A stretch of 64,000 bases of DNA. Source: Nitratireductor indicus C115. Lineage in GTDB: Bacteria; Pseudomonadota; Alphaproteobacteria; Rhizobiales; Rhizobiaceae. Below the pieces are notes generated by a model, which saw only the letters and a list, made by a program, of their open reading frames with translations, did no database searches and was not told where the DNA came from. Positions 41,895 through 50,779 of this stretch are shown one piece after another. The stretch covers positions 124,001-188,000 of the forward strand of contig NZ_AMSI01000010.1 in the NCBI RefSeq assembly GCF_000300515.1, written 5' to 3'. A program made the position numbers and the translations under genes. Positions within the stretch are counted from its first letter, which is position 1. Each line of letters opens with the position of its first letter.

Positions 41895-42854
41895 ATGCGC
41901 GCAGACGATCACGACGTTTTCCGGATTCCCGGACGGACCATCCACCACAGCCCAAGCCTGCGCGATATGGAGCTGTTCGTCACCGTCGTTCAGAACGGCA
42001 GTTTCTCCGCCGCCGGTCGCATGATCGGCCTGTCTCCGGCTTCCGTCTCGCGATACATCAACGCATTGGAGGACAAGCTTGGCGTACGCTTGCTGAACCG
42101 TACCAGCCGCAAGCTCTCGCTCTCGGAAGTGGGCGTCATGTTTCACCAGCGCGCCGAGCAGATTCTCTCCGATGTCCGCGAGATGAGCGCTGAAATCAGC
42201 CAGGAACATCTCTCGCCACGCGGCACGCTGAGAGTGCATTCGCGTATTCTCGTCGGCGAGGAATACGTCGTTCCGGCGCTTCCCGGCTTTATCAGCCGCC
42301 ATCCCGATATCCGCGTCGATCTCACCCTTTCCAACGAGGTTGTCGACCTTGTCGAACAAAATATCGATGTGGACATCCGCATCGGCCATCTGGCGGATTC
42401 CTCCCTCATTGCCCGCCGCCTCGTCACCAGCGAACGCGTGCTCTGCGCATCACCCGCCTATCTGGAAAACCGCCGCCCGGTGAATTCACCGCAGGACCTG
42501 TTGCACCACAATTGCCTCGCCTATCGCGTCAATCTGGGTGACATCGCATGGCGTTTCCTCGACAAGGCCGGAGAGCTGAGCGAGGTCGCCATTTCGGGAA
42601 GCATGCTGACCAATAGTGGGCCCGCGCTGAAGATCGCCACCCTGTCGGGCCTAGGCATCTCCCTCATGCCCGACTGGTCGGTGCGCCAGGAGATGAACGA
42701 GGGTCGGCTGGTGCGGCTTCTGCCCGACTACCGCATCAGCTTCACCTCCTTCGATAATGCCGTCTATGCCGTCTATCCGCCAACCCGGCACCTGCCGGTC
42801 AAGGCCCGTGTCTTCATCGATTATCTGGCACGGATATTCCAGGATACGCCGTAG
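41895..42854 (+). CDS. LysR-family regulator of TTT system 3
   Basis: A 319-residue LysR protein with about 23 extra residues before the winged helix (SPSLRDMELFVTVVQNGSFS, GLSPASVSRYINALEDKLGV). It is a paralogue of the LysR at 31589. GGGAGGAGAC before the ATG supports the long N-terminus. Placed at the end of the tctBA operon, it probably responds to the imported compound and acts on the TGCAAAG sites nearby. Confidence 0.9.
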   Translation: MRADDHDVFRIPGRTIHHSPSLRDMELFVTVVQNGSFSAAGRMIGLSPASVSRYINALEDKLGVRLLNRTSRKLSLSEVGVMFHQRAEQILSDVREMSAEISQEHLSPRGTLRVHSRILVGEEYVVPALPGFISRHPDIRVDLTLSNEVVDLVEQNIDVDIRIGHLADSSLIARRLVTSERVLCASPAYLENRRPVNSPQDLLHHNCLAYRVNLGDIAWRFLDKAGELSEVAISGSMLTNSGPALKIATLSGLGISLMPDWSVRQEMNEGRLVRLLPDYRISFTSFDNAVYAVYPPTRHLPVKARVFIDYLARIFQDTP

Positions 42855-43006
42855 CGTTGCTCACGGAAGGTGCCCCCGCGGGCTTTTCAGATTCTGTAAA
42901 AAACGTGCTCGACATATGGGTGTTATCGGGTCTGGAAGCGGATGTTAGCAAATGATGCCGGTTCATTTCCGGCGCATCAGCAACGCAAGAGACCCGACCC
43001 CAGTCC

Positions 43007-44224
43007 ATGCAGAATATTCTTGATGACATTACCGTTCTCGACTTCTCCAGAGTGTTTGCAGGCCCTGCCGCAACACAGGTGCTGGGCGACATGGGCGCGA
43101 ACGTCATCAAGATCGAACCGCCGGCAGGCGATGAAGCGCGCTATTATGGTGTTACCAAGGAAAAGCTCGCTGAGCTTGGAGGCGTCAGCCCCTCCTTTCT
43201 GGCCCTCAACCGCAACAAGCGTTCGCTGACCCTGGATCTGCGCAATGAGAAGGGCAACCGCATTGCCCGCGAGCTGGCGGATCGCGCGGATGTCGTCGTG
43301 CACAATTTCCGACCGGGCGTCATGGAGCGCCTGGGCCTTGGTTTCGATACCCTGTCGCAAAGCAATGAACGCCTCGTCTACGCAGAGTTTTCCGCCTATG
43401 GCCGAAAAGGGCCGCTCGCCCATATCGGCGCCAACGATCTTGCGCTCCAGGCGCATAGCGGACTGATCAGCATCACCGGCGAACCGGATCGCCCGCCCGT
43501 TCGTTGCGGTACGGCGATCGTCGACCTGCATGGCAGCCTGGCGCTGGTCGCCGGCATCCTGGGCGCGCTCCTGCATCGTCACACGACAGGCCGCGGCCAG
43601 CGTGTGGAATCCTCGCTGTTGCTGAGCTCGGCTCATTTGATGAGCTATTTCTACACCGAATACTGGATGGACGGCACAGTTCGGAAACCCATGGGCACGG
43701 CCAACCATTTGAGCGTACCCAATCAGGCATTTCCCGCGCGCGACGGCGAGGTGGTCATCATCGCCAGCACGGACGAGATGTGGAAGAAATTTGCACACGC
43801 CATCGATGCCGATACGCTCGATCTGCCCAAATTTGCCCGTGTGTTCGACCGCCGCCAGAACCGTGTGGAACTGATCGCCGCTGTTTCGGCACTCACAACC
43901 CAGATGACATGCGCGGAAATCATCGACCGGTTGGGCGAGGCGAAGGTGGTGGTCGCCAAGGTCAATTCAGTGGGTGAGGCAGCAGACAGCGAACAACTCG
44001 AGGCCGTCGACGGCAAGATCATGCTTCAGGCCGGCGCACACGAATTCCCGAGCGTGGCTTCGCCATTCCAGTTTTCCGAGGTAGACATCAACGCAGCGAA
44101 ATCCCCCCCATCGCTTGGCGCTAACACACACGATATCCTGCACGAACTCGGATATGATTCCGCCACGATAAATTCCCTTTCCAATGCCGGTGCCTTCGGT
44201 CGTCTGCCGGAGGCTGCCGAATAA
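43007..44224 (+). CDS. CaiB/BaiF-type (class III) CoA-transferase
   Basis: A 405-residue family III CoA-transferase with the N-terminal signature ITVLDFSRVFAGPAATQVL and GANVIKIEPPAGDEAR. The catalytic Asp is likely in AIVDLHGSLALVAGILGAL, followed by TTGRGQRVESSLL. It would activate an imported carboxylic acid by CoA transfer from a cell acyl-CoA, providing the substrate for the SDR and hot-dog genes. The ribosome binding site is weak. The start region of the next gene overlaps no part of it; 16 bp separate them. Confidence 0.9.
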   Translation: MQNILDDITVLDFSRVFAGPAATQVLGDMGANVIKIEPPAGDEARYYGVTKEKLAELGGVSPSFLALNRNKRSLTLDLRNEKGNRIARELADRADVVVHNFRPGVMERLGLGFDTLSQSNERLVYAEFSAYGRKGPLAHIGANDLALQAHSGLISITGEPDRPPVRCGTAIVDLHGSLALVAGILGALLHRHTTGRGQRVESSLLLSSAHLMSYFYTEYWMDGTVRKPMGTANHLSVPNQAFPARDGEVVIIASTDEMWKKFAHAIDADTLDLPKFARVFDRRQNRVELIAAVSALTTQMTCAEIIDRLGEAKVVVAKVNSVGEAADSEQLEAVDGKIMLQAGAHEFPSVASPFQFSEVDINAAKSPPSLGANTHDILHELGYDSATINSLSNAGAFGRLPEAAE

Positions 44225-44240
44225 TACGGAGCCCGAAACC

Positions 44241-45212
44241 ATGACCGGAACGCCCTTGAAGGCCGTTATCCTCGACGACTATCAGGGGGCAGCCCTTGCC
44301 GCAGGGGACTGGTCGAGGATCGCGCCTCAGGTCGAGGTCACGGCGCTGCAAGAACATCTTCCATCGCCGGAAGCTCTCGCAAAGGCAGTCGGCGACGCAA
44401 CGATCCTGATCGCCATCCGTGAACGCACGCCGCTCCGCGCGGAACATTTCGACCGACTGCCCGCGCTCAAGCTCGTCATCACCTTCGGACTGGCGAACGC
44501 CTCCATCGACCTTGCTGCCGCAAGCGAGCGTGGCATCGTCGTTTGCGGGGCGGATGGGGCTGGTGAGCCGACCGTTGAAATGACCTGGGCCCTGATCCTC
44601 GCATTTTTCCGCAACATTCCGCAGGAGACGGTGGCAATGCGCCAAGGCGGGCGATGGCAGCAGACCATCGGCATCGGCCTGCAGGGAAAAACGATCGGGC
44701 TCGTGGGCTTCGGACGCGTCGGACAAGGTGTGGCACGCGTTGCCGCAGCCTTCGGCATGAAGCCTCTTGCCTATACGCCGAACCTGACAGCGGAAAGGGC
44801 GGCCAAGGCAGGCGCGGAATGCGCGCCGGACCTGGATACGCTGCTTGATCGGTCCGACATTGTTTCCCTGCATGTGCGCCTGAACGCCTCGACCCGCCAC
44901 ATGATCGGCGAACGGCAATTGGGCCGGATGAAGCCAGGCGCCCTGCTCGTCAACACCTCGCGCGGGCCGGTGGTGGATGAAAAGGCTCTCCTTGATGCAT
45001 TGGCCGCCAAACGCATCGGCGGCGCGGCACTCGACGTATTCGATATCGAGCCGCTGCCGCTGGATCATCCGTTCCGGACCATGGACAATGTACTGACCAC
45101 GCCACATATCGGCTATGTCACCCGCGAGAACTACGAGAGCAACATCGCCGACGCCATAGAAGGCATAGCCTGCTGGCTTTCCGGCATGCCGGTCCGCCGC
45201 CTGAACGGCTGA
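44241..45212 (+). CDS. D-2-hydroxyacid dehydrogenase, NAD-dependent
   Basis: A 323-residue enzyme of the D-isomer 2-hydroxyacid family that interconverts a 2-hydroxy acid and a 2-oxo acid. The Rossmann motif is GLVGFGRVGQGVAR. The catalytic triad is visible as Arg241 (VNTSRGP), Glu270 (DVFDIEP) and His289 (TTPHIGYV). MTGTPLKAVILDDYQG at 44241 is the natural start. It may be cotranscribed with the CoA-transferase. Candidate substrates include glyoxylate/hydroxypyruvate-like acids; not resolved. Confidence 0.9.
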   Translation: MTGTPLKAVILDDYQGAALAAGDWSRIAPQVEVTALQEHLPSPEALAKAVGDATILIAIRERTPLRAEHFDRLPALKLVITFGLANASIDLAAASERGIVVCGADGAGEPTVEMTWALILAFFRNIPQETVAMRQGGRWQQTIGIGLQGKTIGLVGFGRVGQGVARVAAAFGMKPLAYTPNLTAERAAKAGAECAPDLDTLLDRSDIVSLHVRLNASTRHMIGERQLGRMKPGALLVNTSRGPVVDEKALLDALAAKRIGGAALDVFDIEPLPLDHPFRTMDNVLTTPHIGYVTRENYESNIADAIEGIACWLSGMPVRRLNG

Positions 45213-45215
45213 TGG

Positions 45216-45815
45216 TCAGGCGAGCGCCCGCTTGACGGCCGGGCGCTCCATCATACGCTCATGGAAGGCTTTGAGGCGGGGCGTGAGCGGTAGGTCGTAA
45301 CGCGGTTGCCAGTGGACGAGGTAGAACACGGCCATATCCACGATCGTCATGTGGCCGAAGAACCATTCCTTTTCGCCAAGCTGCTCCTCCAGCCTCTCGA
45401 AGCCGACCGTCAGCACTTCACGCCCGCTCTTGCGCACTTCCTCCTGACCTTTGGGGTCCTGACAGAAGCGGTCCGGCCTCATAGCAAGCGTCGCGCCCCG
45501 CATATGCAGCGTCGAGACCACATAATCGAGAAGTTCGAGCGCATCGATATCGCCTTCGGGCCCGTCGGGAAGAAGGTTCTTTTCCGGAAATTGGCGCGCC
45601 AGCCACAGAGCGATCACCGGAAACTCGGTCAAAAGCCGGCCGTCGGGCCGCAGGAGAGCCGGCACCTTGGCTTTCGGATTGAGCTTCATGTAGGCGGGCT
45701 GGCGGTGTTCACCGCTTTTCAGGTCGACGTTCACGGTTTCAAACGGAGCGCCGATCTCCTCCATGAGAACACGAATGCCAAGGGAACATGCGCCGGGCGA
45801 ATGGAAAAGTTTCAT
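45216..45815 (-). CDS. Glutathione S-transferase
   Basis: A 199-residue GST. The N-terminal thioredoxin domain has the SPGACSLG loop, where bacterial beta/chi-class enzymes keep Ser/Cys active-site residues, and PKAKVPALL with the cis-Pro. The C-terminal helical domain follows from about residue 85. GGAGGTTTC precedes the ATG. It is convergent with the dehydrogenase gene (3-bp spacing) and monocistronic in appearance. Role unassigned; GSTs next to catabolic genes may detoxify electrophilic intermediates. Confidence 0.88.
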   Translation of the reverse strand: MKLFHSPGACSLGIRVLMEEIGAPFETVNVDLKSGEHRQPAYMKLNPKAKVPALLRPDGRLLTEFPVIALWLARQFPEKNLLPDGPEGDIDALELLDYVVSTLHMRGATLAMRPDRFCQDPKGQEEVRKSGREVLTVGFERLEEQLGEKEWFFGHMTIVDMAVFYLVHWQPRYDLPLTPRLKAFHERMMERPAVKRALA

Positions 45816-45987
45816 GAAACCTCCTCAAGCCTGAGACCCCTCCCATAGGGGTCTCCATTGTTCGCACAGGTCATCGAGGATTTCGAGCACCAGCCTCAAC
45901 TGGACCAATCGGCAGATATCCGTGCCTGCCCCGCACCGCAAACCGGAACCGCAATGCTGCAAAAGTGTCTGGCCCCGGCGTTTGAGA

Positions 45988-47139
45988 TCAGCCGATTGCA
46001 ATCTCCTTCTGCATGACAATCGCCCCGGCGAAATCGCCGATCACCGGATCGAGATCGCCAAGCCCGGCGGATTCTGAAAGCGTAACGCGGCCATCCGACA
46101 GCGTATCGAAAACGGATTGCGAGACGTGGCTGCGCATGGGGTTCTTGTTGAAGTCGACTTCCACATAACCGCTCTTTGCCCCGGCTGCCGCCTTGAGGTG
46201 CAGAGAAGCGAGAAGACCGATCCCCCCACCCAGCCAGTGAGGGCAGAATTGCCGTCCCGTCGCCTCGGCTTTACGGGCAGCCCGCAACCCCTGCCCAAGC
46301 CCACCCCATTTGCCGATATCGGGCTGCAAAAAGCCCAGCGAGCGCTTTTCGGGAAGCGTCTCGAAATCATTCCAGGAGGAGAAGTTCTCACCCGCGGCAA
46401 GCACCACTCCGGTTTCCCGCGCGATGCGCGCCCAGTCGGCATCCGGTTGATCATGAGCGATGGGTTCCTCGAGCCAGAGAAGTCCTGTTTCACGAACATC
46501 GCTGGCAAAGGCTATCGCCTCATCCGCGCTCCACGCCTGATTGGCATCCGCCATCAGCGCGATACGCTCGCCAATGACATCGCGCACTTCATGAAGATTA
46601 AGCCGGTCCAAAGCTCCGTCAAAACCGACCTTCACCTTGCAGCCGGCATATCCGGCGGCCACGGCACGCGCGGCCGTCTGCGCCGCACCGTGGGGATTGA
46701 TGCCGCTGGCATAAACGGCGACGCTGCGCCCGCTGCCTTGAGACAGATGCTCATGCAGGGGCTTGCCGGCGCGCCGGGCAGCAAGGTCCTGAAGCGCACA
46801 CTCAAGTCCGGCAATACATTGGGCGAGCGGCCCCGGCTCACCTGCCTGAATTGCCAGAATGCGCAGTTTTGCCGAAAGAGCCTCCCAAAGGGCTTCCGGC
46901 TCATCGAGAAGGCCGCTTTCGCCAGCCAGCGGCAGCACCGCGCTCTCAAGAAGGCGCGCGCGATGCTCCGCCCCTACGGAGGGGTAATTGCACCAGACCT
47001 CGCCCCAGCCGACATGCCCGTCCCCATCCTCGATACGGATCGCGATGGAGGGCCGGTCATACATGGTGCCGAATGAGGTGCGAACGGGTGTCTCGACGGG
47101 AATACGGTGCACGAGAATACGCACATTCATCCGGTTCAT
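45988..47139 (-). CDS. Mandelate racemase/muconate lactonizing enzyme family
   Basis: A 383-residue enolase-superfamily enzyme. The KxK acid/base pair (K168, K170 in GCKVKVGFDG), metal ligands D198 (ADAN), E224 (WLEEP) and E251 (GENFSS), D274/K277 (QPDIGKWGG) and H301 are visible, so it should be active in alpha-proton abstraction from a carboxylate (racemase, cycloisomerase or dehydratase). GGAGG lies 11 bases before ATG 47139. It follows the ABC binding protein gene on the same strand but across a terminator-like hairpin. Confidence 0.88.
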   Translation of the reverse strand: MNRMNVRILVHRIPVETPVRTSFGTMYDRPSIAIRIEDGDGHVGWGEVWCNYPSVGAEHRARLLESAVLPLAGESGLLDEPEALWEALSAKLRILAIQAGEPGPLAQCIAGLECALQDLAARRAGKPLHEHLSQGSGRSVAVYASGINPHGAAQTAARAVAAGYAGCKVKVGFDGALDRLNLHEVRDVIGERIALMADANQAWSADEAIAFASDVRETGLLWLEEPIAHDQPDADWARIARETGVVLAAGENFSSWNDFETLPEKRSLGFLQPDIGKWGGLGQGLRAARKAEATGRQFCPHWLGGGIGLLASLHLKAAAGAKSGYVEVDFNKNPMRSHVSQSVFDTLSDGRVTLSESAGLGDLDPVIGDFAGAIVMQKEIAIG

Positions 47140-47187
47140 GGCTGGTCTGCCTCCTTGTTGCATTACGGGCACCGTGCCCAAAAATAT

Positions 47188-47213
47188 GCGGCCGGGCACG
47201 AATGCCCGGCCGC
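47188..47213 (-). terminator. Hairpin with T-tract between two cluster genes
   Basis: GCGGCCGGGCA-CGAA-TGCCCGGCCGC is a perfect 11-bp stem; on the minus strand it is followed by ATATTTTTGG. It lies 9 bp after the binding protein stop and could end or attenuate the importer transcript before the enolase-superfamily gene. Confidence 0.7.
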
Positions 47214-47221
47214 AGGCCGTA

Positions 47222-48229
47222 TCAGCCGGCCTGTTCGAGGAACAGGCTGGGATCGAAATATCCATCGGCCATCACCGGATTGCTGATACCGCCGATGTCC
47301 ACGTAGAAGTTGGTGACCCTGTCGAGCCAGCTGGTCACGGTGCCGTCCTTGTACATCTTGGCCCAGTCCGGCGTCGAAAAGAGCTTTTGCGCGCCATACT
47401 GCTCGCGCAGATCCTCGATGGGCACGTCGGAATAATAATCCTTCTGGAGTGCCGTCAGCGAGGCATCGGCATCCTCGATCAGGTCCTTGTTGGCGGGCAT
47501 CCAGGCCTTGATGACGCGGCCGAGCACATCCTTGTTGCCATCGAAATAATCGTTGCGGGCAGCCCATCCGCCGACGATTGCGGCCTCGGGATAGAATTTC
47601 GAGGCATCGACCAGCATCTTGGCGTCGGGCAGCTGCTTCTTGATCTGCACATTGAACGGCACCCAAAGAGCCACCGCAGGTACAGCACCCGACATGAAGG
47701 CCGTGACTGCATCAGGCATGCGCTGATTGACGATGGAGATGTCCTTCTTCGGATCGATGCCGTTGGCTTTCAGCGCGGTATCGAGGAAGACATGCGCCGT
47801 CGTTCCGATGGAGGTCGCGATCTGCTTGCCCTTCAGGTCCTCGAAGGAGTTCACGCCCATGGCGGGGTTCACCCAAAGCTGGGCAGTCGCATATTCCACA
47901 TTGTTGATGAGGAACACCTTGCCCTGCCCGCGCGCCGGGAAATTCGACACGACGGCACCCGTGGCCAGCATGTCGAGCGATCCGCCGACCATGGCCTGGA
48001 AGAGTTCGAGACCCGTATAGAAGCGCGTGAAGGTCGGGTTCAGACCCTGCTCCTTCCAGTATCCCTTCTTGTCCGCCGTCCAGATGTGCCCGTCGACGGC
48101 CAGCGTGTGCAGGTATCCGACACGGATTTCGTCTTCCGACCCCTGCGCACGCACGATTGCCGGCGCTGCCAGCATGGCTGCGCCGCCGGCTGCGGCCGAT
48201 TGCAGGAAAATGCGTCTGTTCAGTTTCAT
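47222..48229 (-). CDS. ABC importer substrate-binding protein (TauA/SsuA type)
   Basis: A 335-residue periplasmic protein with a twin-arginine leader (MKLNRRIFLQSAAAGGAAM...PAIVRAQ). The mature part follows the nitrate/sulfonate/taurine-binding NMT1 fold: RVGYLHTLAVDGHIWTADKK, MVGGSLDMLATGAV and LKGKQIATSIGTTAHVFL. GGGAGGAGTAGC before ATG 48229. It is the third gene after the permease and ATPase. The ligand could be a sulfonate, pyrimidine precursor or aromatic carboxylate; the family is broad. Confidence 0.9.
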   Translation of the reverse strand: MKLNRRIFLQSAAAGGAAMLAAPAIVRAQGSEDEIRVGYLHTLAVDGHIWTADKKGYWKEQGLNPTFTRFYTGLELFQAMVGGSLDMLATGAVVSNFPARGQGKVFLINNVEYATAQLWVNPAMGVNSFEDLKGKQIATSIGTTAHVFLDTALKANGIDPKKDISIVNQRMPDAVTAFMSGAVPAVALWVPFNVQIKKQLPDAKMLVDASKFYPEAAIVGGWAARNDYFDGNKDVLGRVIKAWMPANKDLIEDADASLTALQKDYYSDVPIEDLREQYGAQKLFSTPDWAKMYKDGTVTSWLDRVTNFYVDIGGISNPVMADGYFDPSLFLEQAG

Positions 48230-48275
48230 GCTACTCCTCCCAGTTTTGCCGCTGCCGGGCAGCGGACGGAAACGG

Positions 48276-49103
48276 TCATCGAAGCGCCTGTTGCTCGGCA
48301 TACTGCTTCATGACCTGCTCGCGCAGATGGATGCGCAAATCGATGAACTCGCGGGAATCCAGCAGGCTCTTGTCCCGCGGAAATCCGAAGGGAATGTCGA
48401 TACTCTCGACGATGCGCGAAGGGCGCGCCGAAATCACGATGACCCGGCTCGACAGATAGATCGCCTCATCCACCGAATGGGTGATGAGCAGCGCCGTCTT
48501 CCGTTCCGCCTGCAGGATCTGGTGCAGCAATTCGTGCATGTCGCTGCGCGTTTGCGCATCGAGCGCGCCAAAGGGCTCGTCCATGAGAAGGAAATGCGGG
48601 TTCGCCGCATAGGCGCGTGCCAGCGCCAGCCTCTGCCGCATGCCGCCCGAAAGGTTTTTCGGCCAGGCATTGCGGAAGTCGGACAAGCGCATCAGATTCA
48701 TGTATTTTTCGGTGATCTGGCGGCGCTCGTCCTTTGGAATGTGCCGCTTGATCGCAAGATCGAGGCCGAAGCGGATATTCTTCTCCACGGTCAGCCAGGG
48801 AAACACCCCGTATTCCTGGAACATCACGCCGCGATCCGGCCCCGGCCCCTCCACCGGCTTGCCTTCGAGCAGCACCTCGCCCGAGTTCGGCTTCACGAAA
48901 CCGGCGAGCATGTTCATCATCGTCGTCTTGCCGCAGCCGGACGGGCCAACGAGGGAAACGAAGTCCCCCTCCCGGATATCGAAGCTCACATCGTGAACGA
49001 CTTCCACGTCGCCATAATGCTTCGACACATTCTGGAACCGCACCTTCACCTCATGGTCGGTGCCGGTTTCGTTCTGCATGCGCACAGCGCTTTCCCCGTT
49101 CAT
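48276..49103 (-). CDS. ABC importer ATP-binding protein (TauB/SsuB type)
   Basis: A 275-residue ATPase with Walker A GPSGCGKTT, signature LSGGMRQRLALARA, Walker B LLMDEPFGALD and switch His in LLITHSVDEA. C-terminal LREQVMKQYAEQQALR is typical of the TauB/SsuB group. Its start overlaps the permease stop by 4 bp (ATGA). It is the energy unit of the importer encoded by 47222-49864. Confidence 0.94.
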   Translation of the reverse strand: MNGESAVRMQNETGTDHEVKVRFQNVSKHYGDVEVVHDVSFDIREGDFVSLVGPSGCGKTTMMNMLAGFVKPNSGEVLLEGKPVEGPGPDRGVMFQEYGVFPWLTVEKNIRFGLDLAIKRHIPKDERRQITEKYMNLMRLSDFRNAWPKNLSGGMRQRLALARAYAANPHFLLMDEPFGALDAQTRSDMHELLHQILQAERKTALLITHSVDEAIYLSSRVIVISARPSRIVESIDIPFGFPRDKSLLDSREFIDLRIHLREQVMKQYAEQQALR

Positions 49104-49864
49104 TGGGCCTCCCTTTCCTGCCAGTCGAGGAACTGACGCGATGCCCAGCGAAGGATCGTGTCCATCATCAGCGCGAAGAAACCGATGGTGATGATGCCGG
49201 CATAGATGGTCGTCAGGTTGAAGAACGCGCTGGCATTCTGGATCACCGCGCCGATGCCGTTCTGTGCCGCGACCAGCTCCGAGGCGACGAGCGTCGCCCA
49301 GGCAACGCCAAGCGCCACACGCGTCGCCGTCAGCACATGGGGCAAGGTCAGGGGCACGATGATCTTGGAGAACACCTCCCAGTCCGTCGCCCCGAGCGTG
49401 CGCGATACGCGGATGAACAGCGGGTTCGTCTGCGACATGCCCTCATACATGACGATGACGCCCGAAAAGAACGCGGCATAGAAGAGGATCGCCACCTTGG
49501 CCACTTCTCCGATGCCCAGATAGACGATGGCCAGCGGAATGAGCGCGATGGGCGGCAGGGCGCGAAAGAAGTTGATAAGCGGATCGACAAAGCGACGGAT
49601 GCGCTTGTCCCAGCCGATCAGGAAGCCCACCGGCACGGCAAGCAGCATGCCAAAGAGAAGCCCCAGCAGAACGCGACGCACCGACATCCATATGTCGATG
49701 AGAAAAGTGCCCTCGACACTGCGCTGCCAGATATCGGCAAAGACGAGGTGCGGCGGGGGCAGAAGCCCCTGGTCCACAAGGCCGCTCCAACGCACGCCAT
49801 ACCAGAGTGCGATCACCACCACGAACGGCAGTAGTCGCCACCCGAATTCCGTCAGTCGCTCCAT
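49100..49864 (-). CDS. ABC importer permease (TauC/SsuC type)
   Basis: A 254-residue inner-membrane protein with about six segments and the EAA-type loop FIRVSRTLGATDWEVFSKIIVP. GGAGGAG before ATG 49864 lies inside the end of the regulator gene, whose stop abuts this start, so regulator and importer form one operon. Confidence 0.93.
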   Translation of the reverse strand: MERLTEFGWRLLPFVVVIALWYGVRWSGLVDQGLLPPPHLVFADIWQRSVEGTFLIDIWMSVRRVLLGLLFGMLLAVPVGFLIGWDKRIRRFVDPLINFFRALPPIALIPLAIVYLGIGEVAKVAILFYAAFFSGVIVMYEGMSQTNPLFIRVSRTLGATDWEVFSKIIVPLTLPHVLTATRVALGVAWATLVASELVAAQNGIGAVIQNASAFFNLTTIYAGIITIGFFALMMDTILRWASRQFLDWQEREAQ

Positions 49865-50638
49865 TCACTCCTCCGTAGGCGATAAGGCCGCGGGACCGGC
49901 CTCAGCGATATTGAAATCGAAATCCAGCCGCACATATTCGCCGGGATAGCGCGCATGCGTGTGTGCCACGACGCGTCCCTCCCCATCGGCTATGGTCCGC
50001 AGGATTTCCACGACGGGCGCCCCCAACGCCACGCCAAGCGCATTCGCCGTTCTCTCGTCAGCAATGGAAAACGTGACCCGCTGCCGCGCGGTCGCGATCC
50101 GCTCTCCATGCCTTTCGACCAGAACGCGAATGACGGGTGCGGTCTGAAAGCGCTCGCGATCGGTTTCGAACACGTCTTCACGCAGGAAGATGTCGATCAG
50201 GCAGTAGGGCTCCTCCCCCCTGCTGTGCACACGCTCAAAGCGCATGTAACCGCCATGCGCCTCGCCCGCCTGCACATCGCGGATGCGCTCCCCCTCCTCC
50301 CGCGCAATCGGTGCAATCATTTTCGGGCTGACGTTCTCCAGCCCTGTGACGAGGTCTTTCCATGTCGTCGGCAAGCCATATGACCGCCGCTCGGGAAGCT
50401 GCGCCCGCACAAAGGTTCCCTTGCCGCGATAACGCTCGATCAGGCCTTCGCCTTCAAGCACGTCCAGCGCTTCGCGGATCGTCGCCCGCGACAGGCCAAA
50501 CTCGGCCTGGAGCACCTCGATAACGGGAATCTGGTCGCCCGGAAGCCAATCGCCATTCTCCACCTTCAGGCGAATCTGACCCGCCGCCTGCATGTAGAGC
50601 GGCTGCCTGGAGCGGATATAAAGCTCAGCGTTGGTCAT
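49865..50638 (-). CDS. HutC-subfamily GntR regulator
   Basis: A 257-residue regulator with a winged helix (about 10-75: GDQIPVIEVLQAEFGLSRAT, YRGKGTFV) and a UTRA effector domain (about 95-240). It is the first gene of the importer operon and so probably autoregulates and controls uptake. Its ATG abuts an 8-bp-arm palindrome and has no room for a normal ribosome binding site, which suggests a leaderless or nearly leaderless mRNA, or an operator overlapping the start of transcription. Confidence 0.9.
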   Translation of the reverse strand: MTNAELYIRSRQPLYMQAAGQIRLKVENGDWLPGDQIPVIEVLQAEFGLSRATIREALDVLEGEGLIERYRGKGTFVRAQLPERRSYGLPTTWKDLVTGLENVSPKMIAPIAREEGERIRDVQAGEAHGGYMRFERVHSRGEEPYCLIDIFLREDVFETDRERFQTAPVIRVLVERHGERIATARQRVTFSIADERTANALGVALGAPVVEILRTIADGEGRVVAHTHARYPGEYVRLDFDFNIAEAGPAALSPTEE

Positions 50639-50660
50639 AAAGTACGTATATGCGTACTTT
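50639..50660. promoter_or_regulatory. Operator-like palindrome abutting the HutC-type gene start
   Basis: AAAGTACG-TATATG-CGTACTTT has perfect 8-bp arms and ends at the base before the ATG. It is the likely binding site of the encoded regulator. Confidence 0.6.
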
Positions 50661-50779
50661 TAGACTTTTGCAAAAGGAATCTCCCGCCCCCGCCTTGCGG
50701 GGACAGACAGGCAGTTGGGAATTATGGAGTCAGAGTTCGGATAGAACAGCCCGGACAGACCGTCCGGACCAATCCTCAA

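Noticed and set aside
40914-42389. 491-codon minus-strand frame spanning tctA and the LysR gene
   Set aside because: Antisense shadow that crosses two well-supported genes.
46988-48313. 441-codon plus-strand frame across the enolase-superfamily and binding protein genes
   Set aside because: Antisense shadow; it crosses the hairpin at 47188 and has no recognisable domain.
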